Shown here: one piece after another, positions 19,487 to 27,346 of the stretch
How positions within the stretch are numbered: position 1 is the first letter of the stretch
How the letters are laid out: each line of letters opens with the position of its first letter
DNA from: Alcanivoracaceae bacterium
Lineage (GTDB): Bacteria; Pseudomonadota; Gammaproteobacteria; Pseudomonadales; Alcanivoracaceae
Assembly: GCA_029210325.1 (NCBI GenBank)
Contig: JARGPU010000001.1
Span: 258,126-322,125 of the forward strand
Length of the DNA: 64,000 nt
Direction of reading: 5' to 3'
Notes under the pieces: model-generated
What the model was told of the DNA's origin: nothing
The model's database searches: none
Seen by the model: only the letters and a program-made list of their open reading frames with translations
Translations under genes and position numbers: made by a program

Positions 19487-19803
19487 GTTGTCAGGGGGCA
19501 AAATACCGGCCCATCTGCCGTGCTGCGCAAGTAACCCAGCGGCTCGATAGTGACGTTAACCGACGCATCCGCCTTACCGCCACCGCCGCCTTTAGCCATA
19601 TTGGTAATGCCCCCGGTCAGGCCGGCATTGCCGCCACCGGACCCATCCGCCCCAGCGGCAAGCACAACCATCACTCTGGCAACCGGGATGATCTGCTCAC
19701 CATTGAACTCAATCGGATCGCCATACAGGGCTTTGGCTCCGCCGATCGACTGCAGCGTGGTAGCAAGCTTTTTACTAATAGCATCGGTAATAAGGTCTTT
19801 CAT
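19483..19803 (-). CDS. GerW/YtfJ family protein
   Basis: A 106-residue protein resembling the GerW (spore protein YtfJ) family: N-terminal helix, then GDPIEFNGEQIIPVARVMVVLAAG, a glycine-rich stretch (GSGGGNAGLTGGI, GGGGGKADAS), and a closing VNVTIEPLGYL. Bacillus GerW acts in spores, but family members occur in many non-sporulating bacteria with unknown roles. It is coupled to ychJ by ATGA overlap. No signal peptide is seen. Confidence 0.8.
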   Translation of the reverse strand: MKDLITDAISKKLATTLQSIGGAKALYGDPIEFNGEQIIPVARVMVVLAAGADGSGGGNAGLTGGITNMAKGGGGGKADASVNVTIEPLGYLRSTADGPVFCPLTT

Positions 19804-19856
19804 GGTGGCCTCTTTTTATTATTGGCATTAAGAGCCAGTGTACTGGCAAGCCATTA

Positions 19857-20840
19857 TCAGGCCCGCGGGAAGCTCCGGACAATCCATTGGACAAGTCGTG
19901 GCTCGAGCCAGTAGACCGGATTACCCACCGTCCCGGCAACAAACCCGACATGGCCGCCATGACTGGTCACCTCAAGCTCAATGGCGCTACTCAGCTGCTG
20001 CGAAGTGGGCAACACGGCCTTAGTCATAAACGGATCATCCGCCGCCTGAATCATCAGGGTCGGCACTTTGATGCCACCTAGCTTAGGCAGGGTGCTGCAC
20101 TGACAGTAATAATCGTCAGCATCGCGAAACCCGTATAGCGGAGCAATAACTCGGTTGTCGTAGTCAACAAAATTGCGAATACCATCGAGCGGGCCAATAT
20201 CTTCAAAGCGCTTGGCATAGTCAGGAAAGTACTCCCGCAGATGGGCCCGGCGGGCATCAAAATCTTCGCACAGCTGGCCAAGTAGATGCTTGCGGTAAAT
20301 GCGCGAAAGACCCTGATCAAGTCGACGCGCACAGACGCCAAGATCGAGCGGCACGCAGACCGTTGCGGCGGCAACAATCAGCGGCGAAGCCCGCTGCTCC
20401 ACCAGATAGTTAAGCAACCTCGAGCCACCGAGAGAATAGCCGATAACGATCAGCTCACCGGCCTGATGCTGCTCGCGCAGATATTCCAGAGCCGCATGAA
20501 TATCATCGGTCTCACCAGCGTAACTGCACTCCGGTCGATCATTCAGGCGGCCACCATTACCACGGGCGTTCACCACTACACTGGCAATGCCAATTTTATC
20601 CAGCTCATGTTGCAGGCCACGGGCATAAGGCGAATCACTGCAGCCGGTAATGCCATGCAGTAACACAACGATGCAGCCATTATCCGGCAGGGCGGCGCCC
20701 CAGTGCAGCCAGAGATGATCGCCATCGGGCAACGGCATTTTCTCTTCTCTCCGTGCCACCGGGGGAAGCTTGCGGCGCAGTGTTGGCCAGAGCGTCTGGA
20801 TATGGGGGTTGGCCAGTAAAAGAGCAGGCTTAAAGGTCAT
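19857..20840 (-). CDS. yheT: YheT-type alpha/beta hydrolase
   Basis: A 327-residue hydrolase of the YheT/ABHD1-3 family. The oxyanion segment LLHGITGCSDSPYARGL, nucleophile elbow GYSLGGS (Ser136), the acid in IQAADDPFM and the late His in TSHGGHVGF are all present. The N-terminal ANPHIQTLWPTL is a family hallmark. Bacterial members hydrolyse esters in vitro; the physiological substrate is unsettled. Its start overlaps the rsmD stop (ATGA). Confidence 0.9.
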   Translation of the reverse strand: MTFKPALLLANPHIQTLWPTLRRKLPPVARREEKMPLPDGDHLWLHWGAALPDNGCIVVLLHGITGCSDSPYARGLQHELDKIGIASVVVNARGNGGRLNDRPECSYAGETDDIHAALEYLREQHQAGELIVIGYSLGGSRLLNYLVEQRASPLIVAAATVCVPLDLGVCARRLDQGLSRIYRKHLLGQLCEDFDARRAHLREYFPDYAKRFEDIGPLDGIRNFVDYDNRVIAPLYGFRDADDYYCQCSTLPKLGGIKVPTLMIQAADDPFMTKAVLPTSQQLSSAIELEVTSHGGHVGFVAGTVGNPVYWLEPRLVQWIVRSFPRA

Positions 20841-21394
20841 TGTGTGCGATACAGCCTTGCAACGGCATCACCCATTGTTTTTTCTTTCTCCAGCACCCAC
20901 GGCACGTCAGGAGCGTCATCCTGGCGGCGCGATTCAACATAGACCCAGGCATTTTCCGCCAACAATTTGTGCTGCATTAACAAATCACAAGCCGGTTGCT
21001 GTGCGCCGATATCATACGGAGGGTCGACAAATACCACATCGAATGGCCCCGTCGCCCGCGGCAGCCATTTCAGCCCGTCCGCCAGCTGGACAAACACCCG
21101 CCCGGCGAAAAGCGGCTTAAGTTGTTTAGACAGATCGGCCGCTCGTTCGGCTTTTTTTTCCACCAAAACCGCATGGGTTGCACCACGCGACAATGCTTCT
21201 GCGCCCAGCGCTCCACTACCGGCAAACAGATCAAGTACGCGCTTGTCGCGTAGCTCGAACTGCAACCAGTTGAACAGGGTTTCACGCATGCGGTCGCCGG
21301 TTGGCCGTAGATCGCCATTCTGGTCGGTGAACATCAAGCGGCGGCCTCGATGCTCGCCGCCAATAATACGAACCGTGCTTTTCCTTGTGCTCAT
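20837..21394 (-). CDS. rsmD: 16S rRNA (guanine966-N2)-methyltransferase
   Basis: Methylates G966 of 16S rRNA. The 185-residue protein shows IIGGEHRGRRL at the N-terminus, SAM motif LDLFAGSGALGAEALSRGA (54-72) and catalytic DPPY (124-127). It follows the M16 lipoprotein gene by four bases and overlaps yheT. rsmD is often next to ftsY in gammaproteobacteria; here ftsY is separated from it by two divergent M16 peptidase genes. Confidence 0.95.
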   Translation of the reverse strand: MSTRKSTVRIIGGEHRGRRLMFTDQNGDLRPTGDRMRETLFNWLQFELRDKRVLDLFAGSGALGAEALSRGATHAVLVEKKAERAADLSKQLKPLFAGRVFVQLADGLKWLPRATGPFDVVFVDPPYDIGAQQPACDLLMQHKLLAENAWVYVESRRQDDAPDVPWVLEKEKTMGDAVARLYRTQ

Positions 21395-21398
21395 CTCT

Positions 21399-22916
21399 TT
21401 ACTGCTCAGGGGCTTCGGTGGTCACCGCAACCGGGGCAACCGGTGTCATTGACGGCGCCGCACGGCCGATGGAAATAATCGTCAGGGCGTCCGGGTTCAG
21501 ATTTTTACTGAACGCTTTGCGGATCGATTCCGCGGTCACCTTGCGAGCCTGCTGGTCAAACCACTGCAGATAATCGAGCGGCATATCGTAGAACGCCATC
21601 GATGCCAGCTGCGCGACGATGTCATCGTTCTCTGCCACACCCAATGGCATGGAGCCGGTAGTGCTGTCTATTGCTGCTTGCACCTGCTCCTCTGTCGGCC
21701 CCTCGGCAATAAAGTCTTTCAGCAGCTTCAGGGTCAGCTGCAATGCCTCGTCGGCATTTTCCGTAGCTGTTTGCAGGGTAATCTCGAACGGCCCGGCAAA
21801 TGCCATCGGTGAAATCCCGCTGCTGATGCCATAAACAAAACCGCGCTGCTGCCGCACCTCTTCCATCAGGATAGAGGCGAAGCCGCCGCCGCCAAGAATC
21901 TGGTTGCCGACATACAACGGTACCCAGTCCGGGTGGCCGCGCCAGATGCTTTGCTGGGCAATACTGATGTGCGTCTGGCTGGCATCGAAATCGATATGTT
22001 CGATATGCTCGTCACGGGCCTGTACCACCCGCTCAAGCTTCGGCGCGCGCTCACCCTGTGGCAGGGCGGCGGTGATGCGCGCAGACAATGCCCGCGCCTG
22101 GGCTTCATCCAGATCACCAACAATCGCAATCACGGCGTTTTGAGCACTGTAGTAGCGCCGATGGAATGCCTGAAGATCTTCGCGACCAATCAGCGGCAGA
22201 CTCTGCTCGGTCCCGCTGGAAGGCTCGGCATACGGATGGCCTGCAAATAGCACCGCATCAAGCCGCTTCGACAACTGCGGCCCCGGCACCTGCTTCTGCC
22301 GGGCTAGTCCGATCAGATATTGCTTTCGAGTACGCTCCAGTGCGTCGGTGGGAAATGTCGGCTGGCCAATCACTCGCAGAAACAGATCCATGGCCGGATC
22401 AAAGAACTCCGCCGCGGTTAGCGCGCGCATTTCAATAATGCCCATATCGCGATAGCTGCTGCTGCCAAACGAAACGCCAAGATCCTCGAAGCCTTTGGCA
22501 ATATCATCGACGCTTAACCCTTGCGCGCCTTCACCGATCAGACTGGAAGTCAGCGATGCCGTACCAGACTTGTCACCATCACGGGCGCTGCCGGCATCAA
22601 AGGTCAGACGAATATCAATCATCGGCAGAGTAGGCGAGGGCACAAACAGCACCCGGGTGCCTTCGTCGGTACGCCACTCACGAATATCCAGCGCCACCTC
22701 AGCAGGGGCGGATTTCTCCACCTGCTCCAAGGTCGTCGGAAAGCTCTGGCAGCCGGCCAAAAGCTGCAAAGCGGCGGCGAGCAACAAAGGCGCGGCCTGC
22801 CATGGCCGGGTGCACCAAGCGATTATCACGGAGCAACTGCGCCCGGCCATGGCAGGCCGCGCCGTCTGTACAGAATGCACTCGGTTATTCAACTCAGTCC
22901 GGAATTCGATCCTCAT
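21399..22916 (-). CDS. M16 peptidase-like lipoprotein (non-catalytic partner)
   Basis: Second member of a pitrilysin-family pair. It lacks the HxxEH zinc site expected early in the protein (the region reads SGTASLTSSLIGEGAQG), so it is probably the non-catalytic subunit of a heterodimer with the upstream gene. It has the later R/Y features of the family (LGGGGFASILMEEVRQQRGFVYGI). A lipoprotein signal ending LLAGC (lipid-carrying Cys56) predicts membrane attachment. ATG 22916 overlaps the upstream stop (ATGA), but this leaves an unusually long N-terminal segment: a 75-base inverted repeat (22789-22863) encodes residues 18-43 just before the hydrophobic core. In-frame GTG at residue 30 is an alternative start. 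Confidence 0.85.
   Translation of the reverse strand: MRIEFRTELNNRVHSVQTARPAMAGRSCSVIIAWCTRPWQAAPLLLAAALQLLAGCQSFPTTLEQVEKSAPAEVALDIREWRTDEGTRVLFVPSPTLPMIDIRLTFDAGSARDGDKSGTASLTSSLIGEGAQGLSVDDIAKGFEDLGVSFGSSSYRDMGIIEMRALTAAEFFDPAMDLFLRVIGQPTFPTDALERTRKQYLIGLARQKQVPGPQLSKRLDAVLFAGHPYAEPSSGTEQSLPLIGREDLQAFHRRYYSAQNAVIAIVGDLDEAQARALSARITAALPQGERAPKLERVVQARDEHIEHIDFDASQTHISIAQQSIWRGHPDWVPLYVGNQILGGGGFASILMEEVRQQRGFVYGISSGISPMAFAGPFEITLQTATENADEALQLTLKLLKDFIAEGPTEEQVQAAIDSTTGSMPLGVAENDDIVAQLASMAFYDMPLDYLQWFDQQARKVTAESIRKAFSKNLNPDALTIISIGRAAPSMTPVAPVAVTTEAPEQ
22789..22863. repeat. 75-bp palindromic element inside M16 lipoprotein gene
   Basis: Two 26-base arms (22789-22814 and 22838-22863, complementary at 25 of 26 positions, core GGCCATGGCAGG) flank a 23-base loop. 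The element is exactly 25 codons long and open in the gene's frame, so it adds residues without a frameshift. Its form resembles a REP/BIME or small palindromic insertion unit. Confidence 0.85.
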
Positions 22917-24232
22917 TTCGCCTCCTCCGGCAACACATGCGCCACCGCAAGACGCTCATTGACCAACCACTGGGCCGCCGCCCGCTGCACATCCTCCGGC
23001 GTCACCTTGCTGAGCCGCTCGATAAACTGATCCGACAGACGCCAATCAACCTCGAGAGTCACCAACTGGCCCAACTCCATGGCCTGACCAAACAGCGAAT
23101 CGCGACCGTATACTTGACTGCTCAACACACCAGCGCGTACCCGGCGCATCTCTTCTTCACTGGGCGGATTCTGGCGCAACCGATCAAGCTGCTGCTGCAC
23201 CGCGCTTTCCAGCTTTGTTAGGGTGACGCCGTCCTTGGGCGTTGCCGTCACCGTGAACAGACCATCGGCCCGGCTGATGCCGCCATATCCAGCACCCGCT
23301 CCAGCGGCAAGCTCACTACCACGCACCAGATTGGTTTCCAGTCGCGCGCTCATGCCACCATCGAATACCGCCGAAAGCATGGTCAAGGCGTAGAAATCGT
23401 CCGGATGGGTCGCCAACGTCGGCACGTTCCAGCTCATATAGAGGGACGGCACTTGAACCGGCAGACGCAACGTTAGTCGGCGCTCACCAGCTGGAGAGGC
23501 CAGTCTCGGCAAGGGGCGATCTGGAGCCTTGGCCCGATCGGGAATGCGCCCGTAGAATTTTTCCACCAACGGCCGAACCTGATCGAGGGTGACATTGCCG
23601 GCAATAATCAGGGTGGCATTGGATGGCGTGTAATAACGCTGATACCAGTCACGAGCATGGTTGACGGTGAGCTGATTGAGCTCCGTTGGCCAGCCAATGA
23701 TCGGGCTGGAATAGCCGCTGCCCGGCCGGGTAATGGCGGCGAATTTCTCCCACGCCAGTGCGCCCGGGTTGTCGTCGGTGCGTTGCCGGCGCTCCTCCAG
23801 CACCACCTTCAACTCGCGGGCAAACTCCTCATCATCAATCACCAGATTGGCCATCCGGTCGGCCTCGATTTCCAGCATCAACGGCAACCGCGACACCTCG
23901 AACTTCTGGAAATAGGCGGTGTAGTCATAGGAGGTAAAAGCATTGTCGGAGCCGCCGAAGCGACGCACCAGCCTGGAGAAATCACCCGCCGTGAAGTTCT
24001 CCGTGCCCTTGAACATCATATGCTCCAGCACATGGGCGATACCGGTCTGCCCCGGTGCCTCGTCGTAACTACCGGCCTTGTACCAGACCATCTGCACCGC
24101 CACCGGGGCCCGGTGATCCTCGCGAACCAGCACCCTGAGGCCATTATCGAGTGTGAAGTCATGGGTTACCGGGGCAATGGCGGCCATAGCCGTGCCGGTG
24201 ACAACAAAAAGCAGCACTGTCAAAAAACGCAT
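22913..24232 (-). CDS. M16 family zinc metallopeptidase (catalytic partner)
   Basis: Exported pitrilysin-family protease of 439 residues. A signal peptide (MRFLTVLLFVVTGTAMAA) is followed by the inverted zinc motif HVLEH (67-71) in the context TGIAHVLEHMMFKGTENF. The two M16 half-domains cover the rest. It is divergent from ftsY and translationally coupled to the non-catalytic partner gene, the standard two-gene arrangement for such periplasmic proteases. The native substrate is not known. Confidence 0.93.
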   Translation of the reverse strand: MRFLTVLLFVVTGTAMAAIAPVTHDFTLDNGLRVLVREDHRAPVAVQMVWYKAGSYDEAPGQTGIAHVLEHMMFKGTENFTAGDFSRLVRRFGGSDNAFTSYDYTAYFQKFEVSRLPLMLEIEADRMANLVIDDEEFARELKVVLEERRQRTDDNPGALAWEKFAAITRPGSGYSSPIIGWPTELNQLTVNHARDWYQRYYTPSNATLIIAGNVTLDQVRPLVEKFYGRIPDRAKAPDRPLPRLASPAGERRLTLRLPVQVPSLYMSWNVPTLATHPDDFYALTMLSAVFDGGMSARLETNLVRGSELAAGAGAGYGGISRADGLFTVTATPKDGVTLTKLESAVQQQLDRLRQNPPSEEEMRRVRAGVLSSQVYGRDSLFGQAMELGQLVTLEVDWRLSDQFIERLSKVTPEDVQRAAAQWLVNERLAVAHVLPEEAK

Positions 24233-24353
24233 GGTTGTTTCCTCAAAAGCGCCGCTCAGGGCGCCGAAATACCATGGAGATGGTAGGATAGCGAACTTTC
24301 AAATTTGCCCTGCGCCCCGCCAATGGGACGCGAAACCGGAAATGTGACCGATC

Positions 24354-25322
24354 ATGACAGACGAAGTTTCCCGCGACGAGTCCGCGGCTCAGAAAGAGTC
24401 ATTCTGGAAGCGGATGAAGGAAGGCCTGAGCAAGACCAACAAGGTGCTGGGCCAGGGCCTGGCTGACCTGCTGGTGGGCCGCAAGGAAATCGATGACGAG
24501 CTGTTCGAGGACATTGAAACCCAGCTACTGAGCGCTGACATCGGCGTTGAGGCCACCGATGTGATCGTTCAGGCGCTAACCGACAAGGTCGGTCGTGAGG
24601 AGCTGATGCATGCCGATGCCCTGTACGACGCCCTGAAAGATGAGCTGCGCAAACTGCTAGTGCCAGTGGACAAACCACTGGTAATCGATCGCAGCAAGAA
24701 GCCCTATGTAATCTTGATGGTCGGCGTCAACGGCGTCGGCAAGACCACCACCATCGGCAAGTTAGCGCGCCGCTTCCAGAGCGACGGGCTGTCAGTGATG
24801 CTGGCCGCCGGCGACACCTTCCGAGCGGCGGCGGTAGAACAGTTGCAGGTATGGGGTGAGCGCAATCATATCCCGGTGATCGCCCAGCAAAGCGGCGCCG
24901 ATTCCGCTTCGGTAATCTTTGACGGGGTACAGGCCGCCACCGCACGGGGCGTTGATGTGCTAATCGCGGATACCGCTGGCCGCCTGCACACCAAGTCCAA
25001 CCTAATGGAAGAACTGTCCAAGGTGGTGCGGGTAATGAAAAAGCTGATCCCGGATGCGCCCCATGAAGTGCTTCTGGTACTGGACGCCGGCACCGGTCAA
25101 AACGCCATCAATCAGGCAAAGGAATTTCGTAATGCGGTGGGCGTCACAGGCCTGGCCCTCACCAAGCTCGACGGCACCGCAAAAGGCGGGGTACTGTTTG
25201 CCTTGGCAAAAACCACCGGCCTGCCGATCCGCTTTATCGGTGTCGGCGAGAAGCTGGAAGACCTGCGGCCGTTTGAGGCTGAGGAATTTGTTCAAGCCCT
25301 GTTCGAGGACGTCACCGGGTGA
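24354..25322 (+). CDS. ftsY: Signal recognition particle receptor FtsY
   Basis: SRP receptor GTPase that docks ribosome-nascent chain complexes at the inner membrane. The 322 residues have a short N-terminal segment, the helical N domain and the G domain: GVNGVGKTTTIGKLA (about 124-138), AGDTFRAAA, DTAGRLHT, TKLDGTAKGG. Compared with E. coli FtsY (497) the acidic A domain is almost absent. Its stop overlaps the GTG start of ftsE (GTGA). Confidence 0.97.
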   Translation: MTDEVSRDESAAQKESFWKRMKEGLSKTNKVLGQGLADLLVGRKEIDDELFEDIETQLLSADIGVEATDVIVQALTDKVGREELMHADALYDALKDELRKLLVPVDKPLVIDRSKKPYVILMVGVNGVGKTTTIGKLARRFQSDGLSVMLAAGDTFRAAAVEQLQVWGERNHIPVIAQQSGADSASVIFDGVQAATARGVDVLIADTAGRLHTKSNLMEELSKVVRVMKKLIPDAPHEVLLVLDAGTGQNAINQAKEFRNAVGVTGLALTKLDGTAKGGVLFALAKTTGLPIRFIGVGEKLEDLRPFEAEEFVQALFEDVTG

Positions 25323-25999
25323 TTCATTTCGACAACGTCAGTAAACGCTACGCCAACGGTAAGGAGGCGCTTAGCAATGTATCGTTCCGTCTGCCGCCCG
25401 GTGAGCTGACGTTCCTGACCGGCCACTCCGGTGCCGGCAAGTCCACCCTGCTGAAACTGCTGATGATGATCGAGCGGCCGAGCAGCGGTGACATTATGGT
25501 CGATAGTGAAAATCTCAATCACCTTGGCACCCGTGACATTCCCTGGCTACGCCGCAAGATTGGCATGGTCCACCAGAGCCATCATCTGCTGTTTGATCGC
25601 ACGGTTTATGACAACGTGGCGCTGCCACTGATTATCGCCGGTTACAAGCCCGGTGATATCGGCAAGCGGGTGCGCGCTGCACTGGACAAGGTTGGCTTGC
25701 TGGACAAAGAGCGCCTTAATCCGATTACCCTGTCCGGTGGTGAACAACAGCGGGTCGGCATTGCCCGCGCCGTGGTTAATAAACCGCCATTGCTACTCGC
25801 CGACGAGCCCACCGGCAACCTTGATCCGCAACTGTCCGCCGAGATCATGGACCTGTTCGAAGAATTCGCCAGCGTCGGCGTATCGGTAATAGTTGCCACC
25901 CACGACTTGTCGCTGATTGCCCGCTACAACCACCGTCTTCTGACGCTGCGCGAAGGCGAGCTGATCACCGACCGCGAGGAGGATGGCGATGGCGCGTAA
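25319..25999 (+). CDS. ftsE: Cell-division ABC transporter ATPase FtsE
   Basis: ATPase partner of FtsX, which activates periplasmic cell-wall amidases at the septum. The 226 residues show Walker [10 protein letters not shown] (about 38-46), Q-loop MVHQSHHLL, signature [14 protein letters not shown] and Walker [17 protein letters not shown] start overlapping the ftsY stop; it overlaps ftsX at its 3' end. Confidence 0.97.
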   Translation: MIHFDNVSKRYANGKEALSNVSFRLPPGELTFLTGHSGAGKSTLLKLLMMIERPSSGDIMVDSENLNHLGTRDIPWLRRKIGMVHQSHHLLFDRTVYDNVALPLIIAGYKPGDIGKRVRAALDKVGLLDKERLNPITLSGGEQQRVGIARAVVNKPPLLLADEPTGNLDPQLSAEIMDLFEEFASVGVSVIVATHDLSLIARYNHRLLTLREGELITDREEDGDGA

Positions 26000-26999
26000 T
26001 GCCACTCCAATGCGGCCGAAGACCCAGAAGCCCGCTAAACGTGCGGCAAGTGCTCGCCTGGCTAACACCACCTTGCGGGATCGCTTTGACGCCTGGCGCT
26101 TGCATCACCGGGATTCCGCCATCGACGCACTAAAGCGCATGCGCCAGAGTCTGGTAAGCACCGTGATGACTGTGCTGGTGATTGCCATCGCTCTGGCACT
26201 GCCCGCCGGTTTATCCGTGCTATTGGAAAATGCGCGATCGCTGACCCAAAACTGGGACGGCAACGTGCACCTCTCTGTGTTCCTCAGTAATGATGTCAGT
26301 GAAGCCAGCCAACGACGCATCGCCGAAGAGTGGCAGCAGCGCGATGACATTGATCGAGTTGAGGTGGTCACCCGCGAGCAGGCGTTGGCCGAATACAAGG
26401 AGCTATCCGGATTTGGAGAGGTGCTCGACGCACTGCCGGACAACCCGCTGCCGCCACTGATTATCGTCTACCCGAGCAGCAGTGATGCCGAGCAGCTAAC
26501 TCAACTGAAAGTGTCACTGGGCGATCAGCCCAATGTGGATCAAGCGGTACTGGATATCGAGTGGGTGCGCCGCCTGCATGCCATGCTTGCCGTCGGCGAG
26601 CGGGTAGTATCCGCCCTGATGCTGGCACTGGCGCTGGCCGTCGTTCTGGTGGTGGTAAATACCATCCGCCTTGCCATCGAAAACCGGCGCGAAGAAATTG
26701 TGGTAGTGAAAATTGTCGGCGGCACTGACGGTTTCGTTCGCCGCCCGTTTCTTTACACCGGCTTCTGGTTCGGCCTGTTCGGCGGCCTTGCGGCAGTAAT
26801 GCTCGTGCAGTCCACTTTGCTCTGGCTATCCGGGCCGGTGAACCGATTAAGCGCCCTGTATAGCAGTGAGTTCAATCTTAGCGGACTGGGCTGGGAAACC
26901 CTGCTGACCCTGCCGGTGTTTGCCGGCGTACTAGGGTTGATGGGGGCCTGGCTGGCAGTGTCACGGCATTTGAAGGATATTGAGCCACAGGCATTTTGA
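25989..26999 (+). CDS. ftsX: Cell-division protein FtsX
   Basis: Inner-membrane subunit of the FtsEX complex with four predicted transmembrane helices and a periplasmic loop (about residues 75-190). An N-terminal basic stretch precedes RQSLVSTVMTVLVIAIALALPAG; the C-terminal half has VVVNTIRLAIENRREEI typical of FtsX. I prefer ATG 25989 because GAGGAGG ends 6 bases before it; ATG 25983 directly abuts that site. rpoH, which normally follows ftsX in gammaproteobacteria, is not here; an accessory island follows. Confidence 0.95.
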   Translation: MARNATPMRPKTQKPAKRAASARLANTTLRDRFDAWRLHHRDSAIDALKRMRQSLVSTVMTVLVIAIALALPAGLSVLLENARSLTQNWDGNVHLSVFLSNDVSEASQRRIAEEWQQRDDIDRVEVVTREQALAEYKELSGFGEVLDALPDNPLPPLIIVYPSSSDAEQLTQLKVSLGDQPNVDQAVLDIEWVRRLHAMLAVGERVVSALMLALALAVVLVVVNTIRLAIENRREEIVVVKIVGGTDGFVRRPFLYTGFWFGLFGGLAAVMLVQSTLLWLSGPVNRLSALYSSEFNLSGLGWETLLTLPVFAGVLGLMGAWLAVSRHLKDIEPQAF

Positions 27000-27025
27000 T
27001 TAGCCATGAAAGTGGGGTTTGGGAC

Positions 27026-27346
27026 ATGCAGGAAGCCATCAAAAGACTGAGGCAGTTTCGCGATGCGCGAGATTGGAAGCAGTTTCATAATCCGAAGGAT
27101 CTCGCCTTAGCACTCAGCATTGAGGCATCCGAACTTCTTGAGATTTTTCTTTGGAAAAGCGCGGAAGATGCCGATCCGGGAAGAGTTAAGGAAGAGCTTG
27201 CTGACGTGCTAGCTTACGCTCTCCTACTGGCAGATGCCTACGAATTGGACCCGACAGAAATAGTCCTAAAAAAGATTGAGATCAATGAGAAGAAGTACCC
27301 AATTAGCAAATCCAGAGGCACTGCCAAAAAGTATACTGAGCTATGA
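27026..27346 (+). CDS. MazG-like nucleotide pyrophosphohydrolase
   Basis: Small all-helical NTP pyrophosphohydrolase of 106 residues. The Mg-binding acidic residues are present: Glu33 and Glu36 in LSIEASELLEIFLW and the ExxD pair Glu57/Asp60 in KEELADVLAYALLLAD. The C-terminal NEKKYPISKSRGTAKKY is typical of the short MazG-like group. Start ATG 27026 follows a GGG-rich stretch; a TTG overlapping the ftsX stop would add ten residues. Its stop overlaps the start of the large GIY-YIG/DUF2075/S24 gene (ATGA), so the two are translationally coupled and likely act together. Base composition is more A+T rich than the ftsX side. Likely role: hydrolysing or sensing a nucleotide as part of a defence module (inference). 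Confidence 0.88.
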   Translation: MQEAIKRLRQFRDARDWKQFHNPKDLALALSIEASELLEIFLWKSAEDADPGRVKEELADVLAYALLLADAYELDPTEIVLKKIEINEKKYPISKSRGTAKKYTEL

